This document shows positions 7,931 to 15,494 of a DNA stretch of 64,000 nucleotides, piece after piece. The notes under the pieces were generated by a model that saw only the letters and a program-made list of their open reading frames with translations, did no database searches and had not been told where the DNA came from. Origin of the DNA: Rubrivivax sp. (GTDB lineage: Bacteria > Pseudomonadota > Gammaproteobacteria > Burkholderiales > Burkholderiaceae_C). Where the stretch lies: contig JAHBZT010000002.1 of the NCBI GenBank assembly GCA_019635315.1, positions 372,001 through 436,000 on the forward strand, in the 5' to 3' direction. The position numbers and the translations under genes are program-made. Within the stretch, counting starts at the first letter, position 1, and each line of letters starts with the position of its first letter.

Positions 7931-8764
7931 ATGTCCGCCTCCTCGTCCACTCCACCCGCCGCGCTGGCCGCGGCGCAGCCGCGCCGCGTCGCGCCGGCGC
8001 GTGCACCCTGGCCGCTGCCGGCGCTGCTGGCCTGGACTGCGGGCTGGACGGCCTGGCTCGCGCTGGGCGCCATCGGCGTGGCACCCGGCTGGGCCTTCGC
8101 CACCGCGCTGCTGCCGGCAGGGGCCCTGGCCTGGCGCTGCGACGGCCCGTGGCGGCGGCTGATCGCCGCGGCCGGCTTTCCGCTGTCGGCACTGGCGCTG
8201 GGTGCCGGGCAGGACCTGCCGGTCGCGGCCTGGGCGCTGGCGGCGCTGGCCCTGGCGCTGCTGTATCCGTTGCGCGCCTGGCGCGACGCGCCGTTCTTCC
8301 CGACCCCGGCCGCCGCGCTGGACGGCCTGGCCGAACTCGTCGCGCCGGCACCGGCGCGTGTGCTGGACGCCGGCTGCGGCGCCGGCCACGGCCTGGCGGC
8401 GCTGCGCCGGCTGTGGCCGCAGGCCGAACTGCACGGCACCGAGTGGAGCTGGCCGCTGGCGGCCTGGGCGGCGCTGGTGCGGCGCGACGCGCGCGTGCGC
8501 CGCGGCGACCTGTGGCGGCAGTCGTGGGCCGGCTTCGACCTCGTCTACCTGTTTCAGCGCCCGGAGAGCATGGCCCGCGCCTTTGCCAAGGCGCAGGCCG
8601 AGATGGCCGCCGGCGGCTGGCTGGTGAGCCTGGAGTTCGCGGTGCCGGGCGTCGCGCCGGCGGCCTGTCTGCACGGCACGGGGCGGCGGCCGCTGTGGGT
8701 CTACCGCATCGGGGCCGGCGGCAGCGCCGCCCCCAACTCAAGCACCCCGCGACGACGCCGATAA
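7931..8764 (+). CDS. Membrane-anchored class I SAM-dependent methyltransferase
   Basis: 277 residues. The N-terminal 110 residues hold about three hydrophobic segments (around residues 28-50, 52-68 and 85-112), followed by a compact methyltransferase fold. Motif I is VLDAGCGAGHGLAALR (about residues 142-157); the acidic end of strand beta2 is HGTEW, and FDLVYLFQRP is the motif IV region. The substrate is unknown. Class I methyltransferases with membrane segments occur in lipid, quinone and protein modification, and nothing here decides between them. The gene sits between the HD-GYP-like gene and motA. Its TAA stop is also the end of the sigma28 -10 element of motA. Confidence 0.7.
   Translation: MSASSSTPPAALAAAQPRRVAPARAPWPLPALLAWTAGWTAWLALGAIGVAPGWAFATALLPAGALAWRCDGPWRRLIAAAGFPLSALALGAGQDLPVAAWALAALALALLYPLRAWRDAPFFPTPAAALDGLAELVAPAPARVLDAGCGAGHGLAALRRLWPQAELHGTEWSWPLAAWAALVRRDARVRRGDLWRQSWAGFDLVYLFQRPESMARAFAKAQAEMAAGGWLVSLEFAVPGVAPAACLHGTGRRPLWVYRIGAGGSAAPNSSTPRRRR
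8738..8764 (+). promoter_or_regulatory. FliA (sigma28) promoter of motA
   Basis: TCAA at 8738-8741, a 15-base spacer and a perfect GCCGATAA at 8757-8764. The last three bases are the stop codon of the upstream methyltransferase gene. motA starts 55 bases further on. Confidence 0.85.
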
Positions 8765-8819
8765 CCACGCAGGCCCGCGGCGGAAGTTCGCCCGTGGGCG
8801 TCATGCCGAAGCCGCACAC

Positions 8820-9680
8820 ATGTTCGTCATCATCGGTTGGGTCCTCGCGCTGGCTGCCGTCTTCGGGGTGTTCATCGCCCACGGCGGCAACATCGGCGTC
8901 GTGCTGAAGGCGCTGCCGTTCGAGATGGCGGCCATCGGCGGCGCCGCGTTCGGCGCCTTCGTCGCGACCAACCCACCCAAGGTGCTGAAGGCCACGATGG
9001 CCGGCCTGGTGCGCTGCTTCAAGGGCAGCAAGTACACCAAGGCGCGCTACATGGAGCTGCTGGCGCTGCTCTACGACATCCTGCAGAAGGCGCGCAAGGA
9101 AGGCCTGATGTCCATCGAGAAGGACGTCGAGGACCCGGCCAGCAGCCCGCTGTTCCAGAAGTACCCCAACGTCGGCGGCGACCACCACGTGGCCGAGTTC
9201 GTCACCGACTACCTGCGCATGATGGTCAGCGGCAACCTCAACGCGCACGAGATCGAGTCGCTGATGGACAGCGAGATCGAGACCCACCACCACGAGGAGC
9301 ATGCCGCGGTCGCCGCGCTGCAGCGCCTGGCCGGCGCGCTGCCGGCCTTCGGCATCGTCGCGGCGGTGCTGGGCGTGGTCAACACCATGGGCTCGGTGGG
9401 CCAGCCGCCGGCGGTGCTCGGCGGGATGATCGGCTCGGCGCTGGTCGGCACCTTTCTGGGCATCCTGCTGGCCTATGCCTTCGCCGAGCCGCTGGCCGGC
9501 CTGCTGGAGCAGAAGGTCGACGAGGCCGGCAAGGAACTGCAGTGCATCAAGACGACGCTGCTGGCCAGCATGCAGGGCTATGCGCCGCAGGTCGCGATCG
9601 AATTCGGGCGCAAGGTGCTGTATTCGACCGAGCGGCCGAGCTTTGCCGAACTCGAGAGCCACGTGAAGGGCAAGAAATGA
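8820..9680 (+). CDS. motA: Flagellar motor stator protein MotA
   Basis: 286 residues, normal for the family. MotA is a four-pass inner-membrane protein that forms the proton channel of the stator with MotB. The N-terminal helix (MFVIIGWVLALAAVFGVFIAHGG) and the paired helices around residues 170-215 are visible, the latter with ALPAFGIVAAVLGVVNTMG, which contains the conserved Pro of the torque-linked loop. The large cytoplasmic loop between them carries conserved charges (KYTKARYMELLALLYDIL, KEGLMSIEKDVEDP). The ATG follows a clear sigma28 promoter. Its stop overlaps the start of a small broken frame that separates it from motB. Confidence 0.97.
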   Translation: MFVIIGWVLALAAVFGVFIAHGGNIGVVLKALPFEMAAIGGAAFGAFVATNPPKVLKATMAGLVRCFKGSKYTKARYMELLALLYDILQKARKEGLMSIEKDVEDPASSPLFQKYPNVGGDHHVAEFVTDYLRMMVSGNLNAHEIESLMDSEIETHHHEEHAAVAALQRLAGALPAFGIVAAVLGVVNTMGSVGQPPAVLGGMIGSALVGTFLGILLAYAFAEPLAGLLEQKVDEAGKELQCIKTTLLASMQGYAPQVAIEFGRKVLYSTERPSFAELESHVKGKK

Positions 9681-9893
9681 CGAGCACCTGGTTGGCCGCC
9701 GCCTCGCACCACTCGCGCCACGAGGCCGCCTGCGGCCAGCGCCGCCTGCCGCTGCTGCCGGCCGGTGCGCCGGCGCCGCGCGCGCCCGCGCCGGCGCTGC
9801 CGCGCCCGCGGCGCCGGGCTTCCGCAGCTCGCGGCCGGCCCGCTGGAGCCGCTGGCGCCGATGCCGCCGCCGAGCCTGCTGAGCGCGGAGTGA
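9677..9893 (+). pseudogene. Small coupled gene between motA and motB, split by a one-base frameshift
   Basis: An ATG at 9677 overlaps the motA stop (ATGA) and opens MTSTWLAAASHHSRHEAACG with G/C at nearly every third position until about 9812. From about 9815 the high-GC3 frame becomes the next one and reads QLAAGPLEPLAPMPPPSLLS to a TGA at 9891-9893, four bases before the motB ATG. Joined by a one-base change, the two parts give one Pro/Ala-rich protein of about 71 residues coupled at both ends. Either a real mutation or a sequencing indel in the GC run broke it. No homologous family is recognised. Confidence 0.5.
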
Positions 9894-9897
9894 CACG

Positions 9898-10905
9898 ATG
9901 GCCGGCGACGCCAAGAAGCTGCAGCCGATCATCATCAAGCGCGTCAAGAAGGGCGGCCATGGCCACCATGGCGGCGCGTGGAAGATCGCGTACGCCGACT
10001 TCGTGACCGCGATGATGGCCTTCTTCCTGCTGATGTGGCTGCTGGGCAGCACGACGGAAGGCGACAAGAAGGGCATCGCCGACTATTTCAGCAGCCCGCT
10101 GAAGATCGCGCTGCTGTCGGCCGGCTCGGGCGCCGGCGACGCCTCGCACGTCATCCGCGGCGGCGGCGAGGACCTCACCCGCATGACCGGCCAGGTCAAG
10201 CGCGGCGACGTCGCCGCCGAGCGCAGCACGATCAACCTGCACCAGCTCAAGGAGCAGCAGGTGCGCGCCGAGATCGCGCGCCTGGAGGACCTGAAGGCCA
10301 AGGTCGAGCGCAAGATCCAGGGCAACGTGCGCCTGGCCGCGATGAGCAGCCAGATCCTGCTCGACATGACGCACGACGGGCTGCGCATCCAGATCGTCGA
10401 CGCCGACAACCGACCGATGTTCGCCAGCGGCAGCGCGGTCGTGCAGCCGCACATGCGCGAGCTGCTGCGCGAGATCGGCGCGCTGCTGGCCGAGGTGCCC
10501 AACCGGCTGACGCTGGAGGGCCACACCGACGCGCTGCCCTTCGCCGGCGACGGCCGCGGCTACAGCAACTGGGAGCTCTCGGCCGACCGCGCGAACGCCT
10601 CGCGGCGCGAGCTGCTGGCCGGCAGCCTGCCCGACGAGCAGGTGCTGCGCGTGCAGGGCCTGGCGGCCAGCCAGCCCTTCGACCGCGTCGACCCCACGGC
10701 GCCGGCCAACCGGCGCATCAGCATCATCGTGATGACGCGCGAGGCCGAGGAACGGCTGTTCAGCATCCCGCAGGGCCCGGCGCCGCGGCCCGAGCCGGTG
10801 CCGCTGTCGGCGGCGCCCGCCGCGCCGGCGGTCGCCCCCGGCACGGTCGCCGCCGTGCCCGCGGTCACGGCCGTCGATTCAAGTCCGGGCCCGGCCCTCC
10901 GATAA
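9898..10905 (+). CDS. motB: Flagellar motor stator protein MotB
   Basis: 335 residues. MotB anchors the stator to peptidoglycan and supplies the proton-binding aspartate. A short basic N-terminus ([16 protein letters not shown]) leads into the single membrane helix with the essential Asp at residue 34 ([19 protein letters not shown]). The C-terminal OmpA-like peptidoglycan-binding domain is complete: [10 protein letters not shown] near residue 207, then [10 protein letters not shown] and [10 protein letters not shown] Pro/Ala-rich tail of about 50 residues follows. The end of the gene (TCAAG ... TCCGATAA) is the sigma28 promoter of cheY, so the last codons are shaped by the promoter sequence. 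Confidence 0.97.
   Translation: MAGDAKKLQPIIIKRVKKGGHGHHGGAWKIAYADFVTAMMAFFLLMWLLGSTTEGDKKGIADYFSSPLKIALLSAGSGAGDASHVIRGGGEDLTRMTGQVKRGDVAAERSTINLHQLKEQQVRAEIARLEDLKAKVERKIQGNVRLAAMSSQILLDMTHDGLRIQIVDADNRPMFASGSAVVQPHMRELLREIGALLAEVPNRLTLEGHTDALPFAGDGRGYSNWELSADRANASRRELLAGSLPDEQVLRVQGLAASQPFDRVDPTAPANRRISIIVMTREAEERLFSIPQGPAPRPEPVPLSAAPAAPAVAPGTVAAVPAVTAVDSSPGPALR
10879..10905 (+). promoter_or_regulatory. FliA (sigma28) promoter of cheY-cheZ
   Basis: TCAA at 10879-10882, a 15-base spacer, TCCGATAA at 10898-10905. The spacing equals that of the motA and HD-GYP-gene promoters. The final TAA is the motB stop codon. cheY starts 74 bases downstream. Confidence 0.8.
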
Positions 10906-10978
10906 ACCGGGCAGTCGGCGGCGTCACGCGTCCGCCCCCTCGTCTTCCTTCCCCGGGCCAGCGCGCCAGGTGCACCCC

Positions 10979-11374
10979 ATGAATACAGCCGACCTCAAGT
11001 TCCTGATCGTCGACGACTTCTCCACGATGCGCCGCATCGTCCGCGGCCTGCTCAAGGAGATGGGCTGCAACAACGCCGACGAGGCGGAGGACGGCGCGGT
11101 GGCGCTGAACATGCTCAAGGCGCAGCGCTACGACTTCGTGGTCTCCGACATCAACATGCCCAACATGAACGGCTTCGACCTGCTCAAGGCGGTCAAGGCC
11201 GACGAGGCGCTGCGCCACATCCCGGTGCTGATGGTCACCGCCGAGGCGCGCAAGGAGGACATCGTGCTCGCGGCGCAGAGCGGGGCCGCCGGCTACATCG
11301 TCAAGCCCTTCACGAAGGCGACGCTGGAGGAGAAGGTCCAGAAGATCCTGCAGAAGCTCGCGACCACCGCCTGA
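10979..11374 (+). CDS. cheY: Chemotaxis response regulator CheY
   Basis: 131 residues, a single receiver domain. The phosphoacceptor is Asp57 in [14 protein letters not shown], the acidic pair is in VDDF (residues about 12-13), the Thr is in MVTAEA and the Lys is in IVKPF. Phospho-CheY binds the flagellar switch to change rotation. The ATG at 10979 ([13 protein letters not shown]) is preferred to the in-frame ATG nine bases earlier. cheZ follows 45 bases on, and the pair probably shares the sigma28 promoter at 10879-10905. No CheA, CheW, CheR or CheB genes are in the window. Confidence 0.96.
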   Translation: MNTADLKFLIVDDFSTMRRIVRGLLKEMGCNNADEAEDGAVALNMLKAQRYDFVVSDINMPNMNGFDLLKAVKADEALRHIPVLMVTAEARKEDIVLAAQSGAAGYIVKPFTKATLEEKVQKILQKLATTA

Positions 11375-11419
11375 CCCCCCGGACAAACAAGCACAAGACC
11401 CCGGAGAAGGACGCTTCCG

Positions 11420-12082
11420 ATGAAGATGGACGACGCAGCGCTGCTGCAACCCGCCGCCCCGCCCGCGATCCCGGCCCTGCCGGCGACCGGCCTGATGGTC
11501 AGCCCCGAGGTCTTCCAGCAGATCGGCTCCATCACCCGGCTGCTGCACGACACGATGCAGCAGCTGGGCGTGATGCCCAAGCTGCAGATCGCCACCGACG
11601 GCCTGCCCGACGCGCGCAGCCGGCTCAACTACATCGCCAACAAGACCGCCGACGCCGCCAACAAGGTGCTGAATTCGGTCGACCAGGCCAAGGCCGACCA
11701 CGCCGCGATCAGCCAGGCCACGCGCGACATCGCGCGCGCCATCGTCGCCGACCCGGTCAAGGCCGTGGCCTCCGGCGCGGTGCTGAACTTCGTCGAGGAC
11801 GTCGAGCAGCGCACCGCGGCCATCGACGCCCACCTGACCGACATCATGATGGCGCAGGACTTCCACGACCTCACCGGCCAGGTGGTGGCCAAGGTCGTGA
11901 CGCTGGCCAGCGACCTGGAGGACAGCCTGGTCAAGCTGCTGGTCTCGGTGGCGCCGGAGGAGAAGCGCGAGAAGGTCGACCCCACGGTGCTCAACGGTCC
12001 CGTCGTCGACCCCACGGGCCGCACCGACGTGGTGACCAACCAGGGCGAGGTCGACGACCTGCTGGCCAGCCTGGGGTTCTGA
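11420..12082 (+). CDS. cheZ: CheY-P phosphatase CheZ
   Basis: 220 residues, mostly long helices forming the four-helix bundle of the CheZ dimer. The catalytic stretch MAQDFHDLTGQVVAKV carries the conserved Asp and the Gln that positions water for attack on CheY-P. The extreme C-terminus VDDLLASLGF is the CheY-binding helix. It speeds dephosphorylation of CheY to reset the motor. Good GGAGAAGG ribosome site about 10 bases before the ATG. Confidence 0.95.
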   Translation: MKMDDAALLQPAAPPAIPALPATGLMVSPEVFQQIGSITRLLHDTMQQLGVMPKLQIATDGLPDARSRLNYIANKTADAANKVLNSVDQAKADHAAISQATRDIARAIVADPVKAVASGAVLNFVEDVEQRTAAIDAHLTDIMMAQDFHDLTGQVVAKVVTLASDLEDSLVKLLVSVAPEEKREKVDPTVLNGPVVDPTGRTDVVTNQGEVDDLLASLGF

Positions 12083-12201
12083 CGGCCCCCGCGGCGCGCG
12101 ACCGCCGAAGACAGGGGCTTTAGGCCCGCTTATCGCACTCAAGCCGCGCCGGCGCGTCGGCACCATGGCAGGGCTCCTCGAGGGAGCCCATTTCATTCGC
12201 C

Positions 12202-13362
12202 ATGGCCGATTCCGCCCAGGACAAGAACCTACCTGCGTCGCAGCGCAAGATCCAGAAGTCGCGCCGCGACGGCCAGGTCGCGCGCTCGCGCGACCTGGCG
12301 CACTTCGCCGCGCTGGGCGCCGGCATCGGTGCGCTGGCGGTCTTCGCGCCGGCGCTGACTGGCTGGCTGTCCGAGCGCATGGCCGCCGGCCTGCGCTTCG
12401 ATGCGACGCTGGTCGGCGAGCCCGAGCGCATGCTCGAGCGGCTGCTCGCGCTGGTGCTGCCGGTGGCGGTCGTGATCCTGCCGCTGCTGGCCGGCGTGGT
12501 GCTGCTGGCGGCGGCCAGCGGCATCCTGGCCGGGGGCTGGAACTTCAGCCTCAAGGCGATGGAGCCCAAGCTCGAGAAGTTCGAGCCGATCGCCGGCTTC
12601 AAGCGCATGTTCTCCGGCCAGCAGCTGGTGCAGACGCTCAAGGCCTGCCTGCTGGCGCTGCTGATCGGCGGCCTCGGCGCCTTCTGGCTGGCCCGCCAGT
12701 GGCCGCGCCACGCCGAGCTGCTGGCGATGCCGCTGCCGGCGGCGCTGGCCGCCGGCGGGCAGCTGATGCTGGGCGGGCTGCTGCTGATCGTCGGCCTGCT
12801 CGCCGCCTTCGCGCTGGTGGACGTGCCGCTGCAGAAGCACATGCTGCTGCGCCGGCTGCGCATGAGCGTCAAGGAAGTCAAGGAGGAGATGAAGGAGGTC
12901 GAGGGCAACAGCGAGGTCAAGGCCAAGCAGAAGCTGCGCATGCGCGAGATGGCCAACCGCCGCATGCTGGCCGCGGTGCCGCGCGCCGACCTGGTGGTCA
13001 TGAACCCGACCCACTATGCGGTGGCGCTGAAGTACGACGAGGCCACGATGGCCGCGCCGCGCGTCGTCGCCAAGGGCGCCGACCTGCTGGCGCTGCGCAT
13101 CCGCGACCTCGCGCAGGAGGCGAAGGTGCCGGTGCTGCAGGCGCCGCCGCTGGCGCGTGCGCTGTATGCGCACTGCGAGGTCGACCAGGAGATCCCGGCG
13201 CGCCTGTTCGCCGCCGTCGCGCAGGTGCTGGCCTGGGTCTACGGGCTGCGCGACGCGATGGCCGCCGGCCGCCCGGTGGCCGACGCGCCGGTGCCCGAGG
13301 TGCCCGAGGACCTGGACCCGCACCAGGCCAGGAAGCCCGCCGGCGCCGGGGGTGAGGCATGA
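12202..13362 (+). CDS. flhB: Flagellar type III export protein FlhB
   Basis: 386 residues. FlhB is an export-gate membrane protein that switches substrate class from rod/hook to filament after self-cleavage. Four hydrophobic segments lie in the first 215 residues. The cytoplasmic domain carries the autocleavage motif N-P-T-H at residues 268-271. The N-terminus KTQDPT-like lead reads MADSAQDKNLPASQRKIQKS. A small perfect hairpin (GGGCTCC/GGAGCCC, 12171-12189) ends 13 bases before the ATG and may influence translation. Further upstream (12114-12140) is GGGCTT-N7-GCTTATCG, also found before the methyltransferase gene. The stop overlaps the flhA start (ATGA). Confidence 0.97.
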   Translation: MADSAQDKNLPASQRKIQKSRRDGQVARSRDLAHFAALGAGIGALAVFAPALTGWLSERMAAGLRFDATLVGEPERMLERLLALVLPVAVVILPLLAGVVLLAAASGILAGGWNFSLKAMEPKLEKFEPIAGFKRMFSGQQLVQTLKACLLALLIGGLGAFWLARQWPRHAELLAMPLPAALAAGGQLMLGGLLLIVGLLAAFALVDVPLQKHMLLRRLRMSVKEVKEEMKEVEGNSEVKAKQKLRMREMANRRMLAAVPRADLVVMNPTHYAVALKYDEATMAAPRVVAKGADLLALRIRDLAQEAKVPVLQAPPLARALYAHCEVDQEIPARLFAAVAQVLAWVYGLRDAMAAGRPVADAPVPEVPEDLDPHQARKPAGAGGEA

Positions 13363-15494
13363 ACGCGCTCGTGCAGCGCCTGGCCGCGCTGGTCGGCGCG
13401 CGCGCCGACAGCCGCGGCGCCGCGCTGAAGGCGCTGGCCGTGCCCGTCTTCGTCGTGCTGATGCTGGCGATGATGGTGCTGCCGCTGCCGCCCTTCCTGC
13501 TCGACCTGCTGTTCACCTTCAACATCGCGCTCGCGCTGACGGTGATGATGGTCAGCAGCCAGATGGTCAAGCCGCTGGACTTCGCGGCGCTGCCCACCGT
13601 GCTGCTGGTCACCACGCTGCTGCGGCTGTCGCTGAACGTGGCCTCCACGCGCGTCGTGCTGATGGACGGCCACACCGGGCCTGGTGCCGCCGGCCGCGTG
13701 ATCGAGGCCTTCGGCCACTTCCTGATCGGCGGCAATTTCGCGGTCGGCCTGATCGTCTTCGCGATCCTCGTCGTCATCAACTTCGTCGTCGTCACCAAGG
13801 GTGCCGAGCGCATCGCCGAGGTCGGCGCGCGCTTCGCGCTGGACGCGATGCCGGGCAAGCAGATGGCCATCGACGCCGACCTGAATGCCGGGCTGATCGA
13901 CGAGAAGGAGGCCAAGCGCCGGCGCGCCGAGGTCGGCGAGGAGGCCGACTTCTTCGGCAGCATGGACGGCGCCAGCAAGTTCGTGCGCGGCGACGCGATG
14001 GCGGGCCTGCTGATCCTGATCATCAGCATCGTCGGCGGCTTCGTGATCGGCGTCGCGATGCACGGCATGAGCGGCGGCGAGGCCGCCACCAGCTATGTCA
14101 CGCTGGCGGTCGGCGACGCGCTGGTGGCGCAGATCCCGGCGCTGCTGATCAGCGTCGCGGCGGCGATGGTCGTCTCGCGCGTGGGCAAGGACGAGGACAT
14201 CGGCACCCAGATCCGCGGCCAGGTCTTCGACTCGCCGCGTGCCCTGGGCGTGGCTGCCGGCGTCGTCGGCCTGCTCGGCCTGGTGCCGGGCATGCCCAAC
14301 CTGGTGTTCCTGATCGTCGCCGGCGGGCTGGGCGCGCTGGCCTGGCAGCTGGCGCGCCAGCAGCGGCGCGCTGCCGAGGCGCCCAAGCCGCTGGACGGCG
14401 AGCTGCTGCCGGCGGCCAATGCCGAGGCCAGCTGGGACGACCTGCAGCCGGTGGACACGCTGGGGCTGGAGGTCGGCTACCGGCTGATCGCGCTGGTGGA
14501 CAAGACGCGCCAGGGCGACCTGCTGGCGCGCATCAAGGGCGTGCGCAAGAAGTTCGCGCAGGACGTCGGCTTCCTGCCGCCGCCGGTGCACATCCGCGAC
14601 AACCTCGTGGAACTCAAGCCCAGCATGTACCGCGTGATGCTGCGCGGCGCGGTCGTCGGCGAGGGCGAGGCGGTGCCCGGCCAGTGGCTGGCCATCAACC
14701 CCGGCGGCGCGCTCGGCCATGGCGCCGGCGCGGCCGCGCTGGCCGCCCAGCTGCCCGGCACGCCGACCACCGACCCGGCCTTCGGGCTGCCCGCGGTGTG
14801 GATCGACGAGCGCCACAAGGAAGCGGCCCAAATGGCCGGGTTTACCGTCGTTGATTGCGCCACCGTCGTCGCGACCCACCTTTCACACTTGATGCAGGTG
14901 AATGCGGCGCGGCTGCTGGGCCGCGTGGAGACGCAGTCGCTCGTCGAGCATGTCACCAAGCTGGCCCCCAAACTGATCGAAGACGTGGTCCCCAAGATGG
15001 TCGGTATCGCCACCCTGCAGCGTGTGCTGCAGCTGCTGCTGGAGGAGGGCGTGCACATCCGCGACATGCGTTCGATCGTCGAATGCCTGGCCGAGCACGC
15101 CGCCACCGTGACCGACCCGCAGGAACTGGCGCGCCGCATCCGCGTGCACCTGGCGCCGGCCATCGTGCAGCAGATCTACGGTCCGGTGAAGGAACTGGAC
15201 GTGATCGCGCTGGACCCCGAACTCGAGCGCCTGGTCACGCAGGCGCTGACCAGCCCGCACGGCGCGGCGCTGGACCCCGGTGTCGCCGAGACGCTCAGCC
15301 GCAGCGCCGCCGATACCGCGCGCCGCCAGGAGGACCAGGGTCACCCGGCCTGCCTGCTGGTGCCCGACCTGATCCGCGCGCCGATGGCGCGCCTGCTCAA
15401 GCGAGCCGCACCGCGCCTGAAGGTGCTGGGCCACAGCGAGATCCCTGACACGCACTCGATCCGCATCGGATCGATCATCGGAGGCACGGCATGA
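13359..15494 (+). CDS. flhA: Flagellar type III export gate protein FlhA
   Basis: 711 residues, near the family norm. FlhA forms the nonameric export ring. The N-terminal half has about eight membrane helices (residues 25-330) with the conserved cytoplasmic loop containing GAERIAEVGARFALDAMPGK and MDGASKFVRGDAMAG. The C-terminal cytoplasmic domain (from about 365) starts at DTLGLEVGYRLIALVD and includes the chaperone-docking region, for example VHIRDMRSIVECLAEH. ATGA overlap with flhB and four-base overlap with flhF indicate a coupled flhB-flhA-flhF operon. Confidence 0.97.
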   Translation: MNALVQRLAALVGARADSRGAALKALAVPVFVVLMLAMMVLPLPPFLLDLLFTFNIALALTVMMVSSQMVKPLDFAALPTVLLVTTLLRLSLNVASTRVVLMDGHTGPGAAGRVIEAFGHFLIGGNFAVGLIVFAILVVINFVVVTKGAERIAEVGARFALDAMPGKQMAIDADLNAGLIDEKEAKRRRAEVGEEADFFGSMDGASKFVRGDAMAGLLILIISIVGGFVIGVAMHGMSGGEAATSYVTLAVGDALVAQIPALLISVAAAMVVSRVGKDEDIGTQIRGQVFDSPRALGVAAGVVGLLGLVPGMPNLVFLIVAGGLGALAWQLARQQRRAAEAPKPLDGELLPAANAEASWDDLQPVDTLGLEVGYRLIALVDKTRQGDLLARIKGVRKKFAQDVGFLPPPVHIRDNLVELKPSMYRVMLRGAVVGEGEAVPGQWLAINPGGALGHGAGAAALAAQLPGTPTTDPAFGLPAVWIDERHKEAAQMAGFTVVDCATVVATHLSHLMQVNAARLLGRVETQSLVEHVTKLAPKLIEDVVPKMVGIATLQRVLQLLLEEGVHIRDMRSIVECLAEHAATVTDPQELARRIRVHLAPAIVQQIYGPVKELDVIALDPELERLVTQALTSPHGAALDPGVAETLSRSAADTARRQEDQGHPACLLVPDLIRAPMARLLKRAAPRLKVLGHSEIPDTHSIRIGSIIGGTA

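Noticed and set aside
6492-10076. Very long open frame on the minus strand across the HD-GYP-like, methyltransferase and motA genes
   Set aside because: It is antisense to genes with clear families. The reading is His/Gln/Arg/Ala-rich, as expected for the shadow frame of very GC-rich DNA.
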